The position numbers and the translations under genes were made by a program. DNA of 64,000 nucleotides, from contig URGW01000007.1 in NCBI GenBank assembly GCA_900547475.1, positions 33,235 through 97,234 on the forward strand, read 5' to 3'. The DNA comes from an uncultured Clostridium sp. GTDB taxonomy: Bacteria > Bacillota > Clostridia > Clostridiales > Clostridiaceae. The notes beneath the pieces are model-generated. The model saw only the letters and a list, made by a program, of their open reading frames with translations. It did not search any database and was not told the DNA's origin. Each line of letters opens with the position of its first letter. The stretch's first letter is position 1. Shown piece after piece: positions 58,127 to 64,000 of this stretch.

Positions 58127-59620
58127 TTGAAAAAAATAATATTAACTATTTCTATTTCAATTATAACTATAATTATTTTATTAAGTTTTATAGATAGAAC
58201 ACCAAAGCAAGCTTCAAATAATACAGCTGATATTGTGTATTCAATAAATAGTATACCAACAAATTTAAAATCTATAGGTGATTTAGATAAAAGACAACAA
58301 GATATAGTTTGTGCTACTAGTAAAGGATTAGTAGAGATTGATTCAGATGGGAATATACAACCTTCATTAGCAGAAAGTTATGAAATAAATGAAGATGGAT
58401 TAGAATATGTTTTTAAAATAAGAAATGATGCATATTGGAGCAATGGTAATAGGATAACACCAGAAGATATTGTTTTATTTTTTAGAGAGGTAATTACAGA
58501 AGATAATGAAATATCAGCATTATTAAATGTTTACGGAGTAAGAGATTATTTAGAAAGTGATAAAAGTTTTAGTGAAGCTGTTGCAATTACTTCTGATGAA
58601 AATAGTATAAAAATAAGATTAAATTCTAAAGATGATGGATTTATAGAAGAGCTAACAAAACCACAGTATAGATTAAGAAAAGACATTTTATTTTGGGAAG
58701 ATATAGCTTTAAATTATAAAGATATACCTTATTCTGGTGATTATTGTATTGATAGTATAAGTGAAACAGAGGTTATACTAAAAAGAAGTGATAAATCTAG
58801 TGTAGAATTAGCCCAAACTATACATTTAGTTAAGGATGAAAGTGAAGATTTAGCATTAGCGGCTTTTGAGATAGGAAATAGAGATATTGTAATTAATCCT
58901 CCTAAAAGCCAATTAGAAAGATTGAAAACAGAAGGAAAGTTAATAGAATCTCCATCAAATGAAGCATTATATTTAGCCTTTAATGTAAATAATTCTAACT
59001 TCTCTAATGAAGTTAAAAATGAAATTTATAGGTTAGTGAATGAAGCTATAGAAGAATATCAAAATCAAAACAATATATTAGTTGAGTTAGCAGAATGTAG
59101 TTATTTTAGAGAGGACAAAGAGGATATAACTAAACTTCAAAGTAGAAATGTTATGGTTAATACTGAAAAAGAAATAACTATGCCATCAAAGATTGTATTA
59201 GTAGCCCAAGAAAGTCTTGAAAATAAAGATATAACTAGTTATATCACTAATTGGTTTAAAAACAATACTGAGACTTCAATTGTAGTTAATTTATTATCTG
59301 AGGATGATATGAATTTAATTAGTGAGAAGAATTATTATGACATTGCTTTAGTTAATGTTTATGCAAAGTTAGATGATGATGAGCAACTTTTAAATACTAT
59401 TTCTAGTTTTCTTCCAAAGGATCAAAGGGAAATGATAAATAATTCAAATTCAAAAGCTGAGAAGGAAGAGTTATTTGCACAAATAGAAGAAGATTTATTT
59501 AATAATTATAGAATATTACCGTTATTATTTTATAATAATACAATAGCTGTTGATAGTAATGTTGATAGTAAAATATTAGATGGAAATGGAAATATAGATT
59601 TTAAAAGTATAAAGAAATAA
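58127..59620 (+). CDS. Extracellular solute-binding protein, family 5, orphan
   Basis: A 497-residue protein of the SBP_bac_5 (oligopeptide/nickel binding) type. The N-terminus is a hydrophobic signal or anchor (about residues 2-22) without a lipobox Cys, unusual for Gram-positive binding proteins. IQPSLAESYEINEDGLEYVF and the following RNDAYWSNGNRITPEDIVLF are the family signature. The start is TTG with GAAAGGGGA eight bases upstream. There are no ABC permease or ATPase genes nearby. It may therefore serve a distant transporter or have a non-transport, membrane-tethered role. Confidence 0.88.
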   Translation: MKKIILTISISIITIIILLSFIDRTPKQASNNTADIVYSINSIPTNLKSIGDLDKRQQDIVCATSKGLVEIDSDGNIQPSLAESYEINEDGLEYVFKIRNDAYWSNGNRITPEDIVLFFREVITEDNEISALLNVYGVRDYLESDKSFSEAVAITSDENSIKIRLNSKDDGFIEELTKPQYRLRKDILFWEDIALNYKDIPYSGDYCIDSISETEVILKRSDKSSVELAQTIHLVKDESEDLALAAFEIGNRDIVINPPKSQLERLKTEGKLIESPSNEALYLAFNVNNSNFSNEVKNEIYRLVNEAIEEYQNQNNILVELAECSYFREDKEDITKLQSRNVMVNTEKEITMPSKIVLVAQESLENKDITSYITNWFKNNTETSIVVNLLSEDDMNLISEKNYYDIALVNVYAKLDDDEQLLNTISSFLPKDQREMINNSNSKAEKEELFAQIEEDLFNNYRILPLLFYNNTIAVDSNVDSKILDGNGNIDFKSIKK

Positions 59621-59621
59621 G

Positions 59622-59672
59622 AAAGAATGATTGAGGAATACTATTTTTATTCCTTAATCATTCTTTTCTTTG
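59622..59672. terminator. Bidirectional terminator
   Basis: AAAGAATGATTGAGGAATA pairs with TATTCCTTAATCATTCTTT with one bulge-like mismatch and short T-runs. It separates the convergent genes at 58127 and 59687. Confidence 0.85.
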
Positions 59673-59686
59673 AATCACAATAATAA

Positions 59687-61333
59687 TTAAATTTTAGTTG
59701 TTTGTTCATTATTTTCATTAGATTTATTTAATGATGTTGGTTGTATTTCTACAGGATTTTCATCGACTATTATATCAACAGGAACAGTATCAATTACCTC
59801 TGTTGAAGTATTAACTTGAGTTTCTATAATCTTTTCAGTTTCAGTAGTTACATCAGAAGATACTACATCAGTGTTAATAGATTCTTCTTGTGATTTTCTA
59901 ACTTCAGTGGTTGAAAGGATATTATCTTCTAGTAATCCTAATTCATCCATATATTCATCCTTAAAAAGATGAATAAGTAAAAAGAAGTTTAAGAAATTTC
60001 TATAGCTGTCGAATGTATTTTTACTAATAGAAAATGAATCTTTACGTTTATTGTAAGTTATATATTTATTGAATATTGGAGCAATCCCAGTACTATCAGG
60101 GGTTGGTATATTAGGCATTCTAAAATAACTTTCATCAACCATATCATTAGAATTTAAACTAAAACCACGATATCTTTCATAATCATCTAAAGTTGGAGCT
60201 TCTGGCCAACTTGTTATTAGACCGGAGTTAATAATAAATTTCTTATATATAGTAGATATCATAATTCGATATTCATTAGAATTACTAATTATACTTTGAT
60301 AAATAATAAAAGCAAGAATATAGAATGTAATATCAAAGCATGAATATTTAATTTCTTTTTTTGAAGAAAGCTTATAAAAAGCACCCTTATCCTCATCATA
60401 CAAAGTATATAGTCTATTTATAATTTCTGTTGTCTTTTCTGAAAATGTTAGTATTTTTGTATGTTTATAAGATAAAGTTAGAACTATAGAACATAAGGAA
60501 GCTGTATCTAATGAATCAATATAATAATCTTTTTCATCAAACTTACACATAGCATAATCAGCAAGGTCTATAATTAAATCTTTCAATTCATCATTATTAT
60601 AATTATAGCTATAAAGAATATTTAATGCTAATAAAACCTTGCAGATTTCATCTAATGAACAATCATATATTTGATCTTTAAAATCACAGAACATCTTTAA
60701 AATTTGTTCTGAAAATTCTTTATATAAATCAGAAGATTCATCATTAGGATTTTTTATAGAGTATAAATAATATGCAATCATCATAAATGATTGATCAGAA
60801 AACTTAAATTTTTTATCTTTATCAACTAGATTGAAATTTTTAGAATTACTTTCTAATATGTTCTTTTTATCTACAAATACACCTTCTCTGTTTCTTAAAT
60901 GTATTGAGTAAAAATCAAGTTGGTCTTTTACTAGATTTTTATATATTTCATTAATTGAATAAATACTTTTGTCTATATTTTCAAATCCTCTATAGTAATC
61001 TAATAATTCTAATAAGCACAATGACATTAATGCATTAGTACTTGGATTGATTTCTTTTTTAAAAGTTTCTTCATCAAATCCGTTTGAATTTTTACTATGA
61101 ATAAATGTTGGAGAAGCCTTTCTATATACACATAATAGTGGAGAAAAATTACTATTTGTGGTAATATCAATTGAGGAAGATAATTTATTATACTTTTTTA
61201 TTTGAGAGACTAAACCGCATTTTGAGTTTAATACAATAGTTTTTACTGCTTCTTTAGATAAATAAAAAAGTTGTCCGTTAATTTCCTTTTCAGAAAGGCT
61301 ATTCATTCTAAAAAATGGCCCAATATATCTCAA
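59687..61333 (-). CDS. Hypothetical protein (548 aa), all-helical, with Thr/Val-rich acidic tail
   Basis: I do not recognise the family. Residues about 80-450 show regular helical repeats such as ALMSLCLLELLDYYRGFENI and CSLDEICKVLLALNILYSY, reminiscent of alpha-toroid folds of glycan lyases or terpenoid cyclases, but with no catalytic motif I can name. The last about 75 residues are a low-complexity Glu/Thr/Val/Asn tail. No signal peptide or membrane helix. TTG at 61333 is the likely start because AGAGGTG precedes it by six bases; GTG 61342 would lie inside that site. Divergent from rph. Confidence 0.75.
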   Translation of the reverse strand: MRYIGPFFRMNSLSEKEINGQLFYLSKEAVKTIVLNSKCGLVSQIKKYNKLSSSIDITTNSNFSPLLCVYRKASPTFIHSKNSNGFDEETFKKEINPSTNALMSLCLLELLDYYRGFENIDKSIYSINEIYKNLVKDQLDFYSIHLRNREGVFVDKKNILESNSKNFNLVDKDKKFKFSDQSFMMIAYYLYSIKNPNDESSDLYKEFSEQILKMFCDFKDQIYDCSLDEICKVLLALNILYSYNYNNDELKDLIIDLADYAMCKFDEKDYYIDSLDTASLCSIVLTLSYKHTKILTFSEKTTEIINRLYTLYDEDKGAFYKLSSKKEIKYSCFDITFYILAFIIYQSIISNSNEYRIMISTIYKKFIINSGLITSWPEAPTLDDYERYRGFSLNSNDMVDESYFRMPNIPTPDSTGIAPIFNKYITYNKRKDSFSISKNTFDSYRNFLNFFLLIHLFKDEYMDELGLLEDNILSTTEVRKSQEESINTDVVSSDVTTETEKIIETQVNTSTEVIDTVPVDIIVDENPVEIQPTSLNKSNENNEQTTKI

Positions 61334-61456
61334 ATTTTTCACCTCTTAATTAATTCTTATATTAATATTATGAGTAGAGTGGGAATTTGTTGCATTATTT
61401 TTTAAAAAAGGAGAAATTTATATATATAAGTAATTATTAAAATGGAGGATTTATAA

Positions 61457-62200
61457 ATGAGAAGTGACGGAAGAAAGAATGATCAAATTAGACATGCAAA
61501 GATAACTAGAAATTATATAAAACATGCAGAGGGATCAGTTTTAATTGAAGTTGGTGATACTAAGGTGATTTGTACTGCATCAATAGAAGAGAAGGTTCCT
61601 CCCTTTTTAAAAGGTACAGGAGAGGGATGGATAACAGCAGAATATAATATGCTTCCGCGTTCTACTGCAACAAGAAAGCCGAGAGATATAGCAAGATTAA
61701 AAGTTGATGGTAGAACTATGGAAATACAAAGATTGATAGGTAGAGCATTAAGATCTGTTGTTGATTTAAAAGCCTTAGGAGAAAAAACTATTTGGATAGA
61801 CTGTGATGTAATTCAAGCTGATGGTGGAACAAGAACTACTTCTATTTGTGGTGCATTTGTTGCATTGGTTGATGCTATGAATAAGCTTCATAGACATAAG
61901 CCGTTTAAGGTATATCCTATTAGAAAATTTTTATGTGCAACAAGTGTAGGTATAGTTGGAGATGAAAAATTACTTGATTTATGTTACGAAGAAGATTCAA
62001 CTGCAAGGGTTGATATGAATGTTATTGGAACAGATGAGGGTGAATTCGTAGAAATTCAAGGTACAGGAGAAGAAGCACCTTTTAATAGAAAAGAATTAAA
62101 TGAGCTATTAGATTTAGCAGAAAAGGGTATAAAACAAATGATTCAATTACAAAAGGAATGTTTAAAAATGGATTCTTTATGGATTGGAACGGGAGAGTAG
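61457..62200 (+). CDS. rph: Ribonuclease PH
   Basis: A 247-residue phosphorolytic exoribonuclease that trims tRNA 3' ends. [12 protein letters not shown] at the N-terminus, [18 protein letters not shown] (phosphate/RNA binding) and [20 protein letters not shown] are diagnostic, and the C-terminal [21 protein letters not shown] is complete. The ATG has AAAATGGAGGAT upstream. Its stop codon is one base before the rdgB start, so the two are translationally linked, a common arrangement. Confidence 0.98.
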   Translation: MRSDGRKNDQIRHAKITRNYIKHAEGSVLIEVGDTKVICTASIEEKVPPFLKGTGEGWITAEYNMLPRSTATRKPRDIARLKVDGRTMEIQRLIGRALRSVVDLKALGEKTIWIDCDVIQADGGTRTTSICGAFVALVDAMNKLHRHKPFKVYPIRKFLCATSVGIVGDEKLLDLCYEEDSTARVDMNVIGTDEGEFVEIQGTGEEAPFNRKELNELLDLAEKGIKQMIQLQKECLKMDSLWIGTGE

Positions 62201-62201
62201 T

Positions 62202-62804
62202 ATGAAAAGAATAATTTTAGCTAGCAATAATTTAAAGAAAATAAAAGAAATAAAAGAAATACTTAAAGGATTTCCCTTTGAAGTTTATTCATTAAAGGAT
62301 ATGGATATTGATATAGAAGTTGAAGAAGATGGTTTGACTTTCGAAGAAAATGCTAAAAAGAAAGCAGTGGAAATACATCAATATTTAGTAAATAAGGGTG
62401 AAAGTAATTTTATAGTTTTATCAGATGATTCTGGATTAGAAGTAGATTGCTTAAATGGAGAACCAGGAGTATATTCAGCTAGGTATGCTGGAGAACATGG
62501 TAATGATTATAAAAATAATCTTAAACTATTACAAGAAATGAAAGATTTTAATGGTGATGACAGAAGTGCTAGATTCGTTTGTGTAATAGCAGTAGTATTT
62601 GAAGATGGAAATGTTAAAACTGTAAGAGGGGAAGTTGAAGGTACTATTATAGAAGAGCTAAAAACAGAAGGTGGATTTGGATACGATCCATTATTCTTTT
62701 ATAAAGGATTCAATAAAACATTTGGAGAAGCAACACCAGAAGAAAAGAATGCAATATCTCATAGAGGAAATGCTCTTAAAAAACTTAAAAATATACTAAT
62801 TTAA
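62202..62804 (+). CDS. rdgB: XTP/dITP diphosphatase (RdgB/HAM1)
   Basis: A 200-residue nucleotide-pool cleaning enzyme that hydrolyses XTP, ITP and dITP to monophosphates. LASNNLKKIKEIKEIL at the N-terminus, SDDSGLEVDCLNGEPGVYSA, then RYAGEHG, and GFGYDPLFF are the family motifs; SHRGNALKKL ends the protein. ATG 62202 has GGGAGAG upstream; an in-frame ATG at 62184 would lie inside rph. Second gene of rph-rdgB. Confidence 0.97.
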   Translation: MKRIILASNNLKKIKEIKEILKGFPFEVYSLKDMDIDIEVEEDGLTFEENAKKKAVEIHQYLVNKGESNFIVLSDDSGLEVDCLNGEPGVYSARYAGEHGNDYKNNLKLLQEMKDFNGDDRSARFVCVIAVVFEDGNVKTVRGEVEGTIIEELKTEGGFGYDPLFFYKGFNKTFGEATPEEKNAISHRGNALKKLKNILI

Positions 62805-62813
62805 TAATGTTTA

Positions 62814-63170
62814 TCATGTGGAGCGAAAAATTAATTCAGGTAATATTAATATTTTTCTTCCACTTGATGAACTGCAATGCGAACTTAAAAGTTAATTATT
62901 TTTTATATATATGTATCAGAAATAATTAACTATAAGGTGCAAGGTTGTAATTAGTTATGTGAAAAAAGAAAAAATGAAATATTAATTTGGAAGAAACATT
63001 GAAATTGAACCGTAGAATTTAATAATTGATGGAGTAAAGTGGCGTGAAGAAGTTTTTACTGTTTGAGTGATAGCGAGTTTAAAAACTTTAGCCAGCCTTA
63101 TGGAATCAATTATATAAATTCTAGGTGAAAATTTCACGTTTCCTGGAAAATAAATATTTCATTTTTTCAC
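62814..63170. repeat. Block of three long imperfect hairpins (possible MITE or structured RNA)
   Basis: Hairpin A (62814-62870) pairs TCAT/ATGA, GTGGA/TCCAC and GAAAAAT/ATTTTTC. Hairpin B (62878-62942) pairs AGTTAATTATTT with AAATAATTAACT plus flanks. Hairpin C (62968-63170) is about 200 bases: its ends ATGAAATATT and AATATTTCAT are perfect, and TAGAATTTAATAATTGAT pairs with ATCAATTATATAAATTCTA. The inner AAGTTTTTA/TAAAAACTT closes the loop CTGTTTGAGTGATAGCGAGTT. No open reading frame and no T-run. It fills the whole rdgB to phosphoesterase gap. Confidence 0.7.
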
Positions 63171-63218
63171 TTACGCGTAAGGAACAATTTAGATAATTTA
63201 TAAGAAGGGATGATTATA

Positions 63219-63695
63219 GTGCTTATTGCGGTTATAAGTGATTCTCATGGTAATAGAAATAGTATAAGTAAGATAAAGAGTAAAATAAGTGATGCAGAAA
63301 TACTTATTTTTTTAGGTGATGGAGAAAATGATTTAAATGAAATTACAAAAGAATTTCATGGAGAAGTATATGCTGTTAGGGGAAATTGTGACTTTAATGG
63401 TAAATATCCAGAAGAAAGAGTAATAGAAATTAAAGGGAAGAAAATATTTATGTGTCATGGCCATAAGTATGGGGTTAAATATGGATATAATTCTATTTAT
63501 TATAGGGGAAAAGAGATTGGAGCAGACATAGTTTTATTTGGACATTCTCATTTACCTATTATTGAGGAGTATGATGGATTAACGTTGATGAATCCAGGAA
63601 GTATTTCACACGGAATGGGTAATATTGATAAGACTTTAGGATATATTGAATTAGATGATGATAATGAACCAATTATATATATAAAAGAGGTATAA
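63219..63695 (+). CDS. MJ0936/YfcE-type metallophosphoesterase
   Basis: A 158-residue calcineurin-like phosphodiesterase. Metal ligands are visible in ISDSHGN (about residues 7-13), LGDGEND, VRGNCDF, CHGHKYG and GHSHLP, the full motif set. The family hydrolyses phosphodiesters in vitro; the physiological substrate is unknown. GTG 63219 is preferred because AAGGGATG lies eight bases upstream; ATG 63210 abuts that site. Phosphoesterase genes often follow rdgB in clostridia; here the hairpin block intervenes. Confidence 0.93.
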   Translation: MLIAVISDSHGNRNSISKIKSKISDAEILIFLGDGENDLNEITKEFHGEVYAVRGNCDFNGKYPEERVIEIKGKKIFMCHGHKYGVKYGYNSIYYRGKEIGADIVLFGHSHLPIIEEYDGLTLMNPGSISHGMGNIDKTLGYIELDDDNEPIIYIKEV

Positions 63696-63726
63696 AATAA
63701 AATTATAAAAAAAATGAAAAAAGGTA

Positions 63727-63755
63727 TTGACGGATTAAAAATCATAATGTAGAAT
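63727..63755 (+). promoter_or_regulatory. Promoter of tRNA-Pro/tRNA-Gly operon
   Basis: TTGACG (63727-63732), 17-base spacer, TAGAAT (63750-63755), about 36 bases before tRNA-Pro. Confidence 0.75.
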
Positions 63756-63791
63756 AATCATTGTCGCTGCGAGATGTAGCAATGTGATTAC

Positions 63792-63867
63792 CGGGGTGTG
63801 GCGCAGATGGGAGCGCGCGTGGTTTGGGACCATGAGGTCGCAGGTTCGATCCCTGTCACCCCGACCA
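63792..63867 (+). tRNA. tRNA-Pro(TGG)
   Basis: A 76-base cloverleaf: acceptor CGGGGTG pairs with CACCCCG, the anticodon loop is TTTGGGA (TGG), T-arm GGTTCGATCCC, CCA encoded. The 58-base spacer to tRNA-Gly can fold (TTAGTTAA/TTAACTAA), perhaps a processing hairpin. Confidence 0.98.
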
Positions 63868-63925
63868 TTTAGTTAAATTAGACTTGACTTTTATGAGTAA
63901 ATCTGATTAACTAAATAAGGAACAT

Positions 63926-63999
63926 GCGGGTATCGTATATCGGTAATACTCCAGCCTTCCAAGCTGGAAAGGTGGGTTCGATTCCCACTACCCGCTCCA
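63926..63999 (+). tRNA. tRNA-Gly(TCC), copy 3
   Basis: Identical to the copies at 2150 and 3695 over 74 bases including CCA. It ends one base before the window edge; further tRNAs may follow. Confidence 0.98.
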
Positions 64000-64000
64000 A

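Noticed and set aside
62814..63170. CRISPR array
   Set aside because: The repeats are inverted arms of hairpins, not regularly spaced direct repeats with unique spacers; no cas genes in the window.

Overview
The window is very A+T-rich, densely coding DNA with strong Shine-Dalgarno sites and intrinsic terminators. It carries the crt-bcd-etfB-etfA-hbd butyrate operon beside rex, an [FeFe]-hydrogenase, CIRCE-controlled groESL, and many riboswitches. Together these point to a butyrate-forming Clostridium sensu stricto chromosome. I cannot name a species. Most of the window is core chromosome; no prophage, CRISPR array, integrase or complete insertion sequence is visible.

Layout. 1-4350: 5' part of thrS behind a threonine T-box, two tRNA-Gly(TCC) copies and a tRNA-Lys(CTT), with a small HNH-HTH protein and two hypothetical genes between them, then a SAM-I riboswitch. 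4350-12700: NhaC-type transporter under that riboswitch, ispF, a class D-like sortase, a membrane protein resembling a SigI-RsgI fusion, rluF, a cluster of DnaA boxes, a DUF3298-type lipid-envelope protein, an aldehyde dehydrogenase and a mannose-1-phosphate guanylyltransferase. 12800-27800 is rich in metal and ion handling: copA-copZ behind a CsoR-like operator, a cation/proton antiporter behind a fluoride riboswitch, PAP2 and DedA membrane proteins, a bitopic L,D-transpeptidase, xpt behind a guanine riboswitch, a P-type ATPase behind a yybP-ykoY (Mn2+) riboswitch, and cadC-cadA.

27800-41400 is energy metabolism and stress: an unassigned riboswitch-like RNA, rex, a Rex box, the butyrate operon, an 8-oxoguanine glycosylase, an M28 lipoprotein, a group B-like [FeFe]-hydrogenase and groES-groEL. 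41600-52650: prepilin peptidase, guaB (purine riboswitch variant), guaA, a VanY-type carboxypeptidase, pgi, a large unsecreted triple-tyrosine-repeat protein and an RsuA-type pseudouridine synthase. 52700-64000: a likely C-rich small RNA, pcrA-ligA, a short IS-derived inverted-repeat element, an orphan solute-binding protein, an unknown 548-residue protein, rph-rdgB, a block of long imperfect hairpins, an MJ0936-type phosphoesterase, and tRNA-Pro plus a third identical tRNA-Gly.

How it works together. Rex should link the NADH/NAD+ ratio to the butyrate operon, whose Bcd-EtfAB complex reoxidises NADH and reduces ferredoxin. The hydrogenase is a possible outlet for that ferredoxin. RNA-level control is unusually dense: T-box, SAM-I, fluoride, two purine-type and one Mn2+ element are recognisable, and at least three further structured or small RNAs are not assignable by eye. 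The best candidates for something undescribed are the RNA at 27787-27971, the SigI-RsgI-like fusion at 7194-8186, the DnaA-box cluster at 9191-9524 and the hairpin block at 62814-63170.
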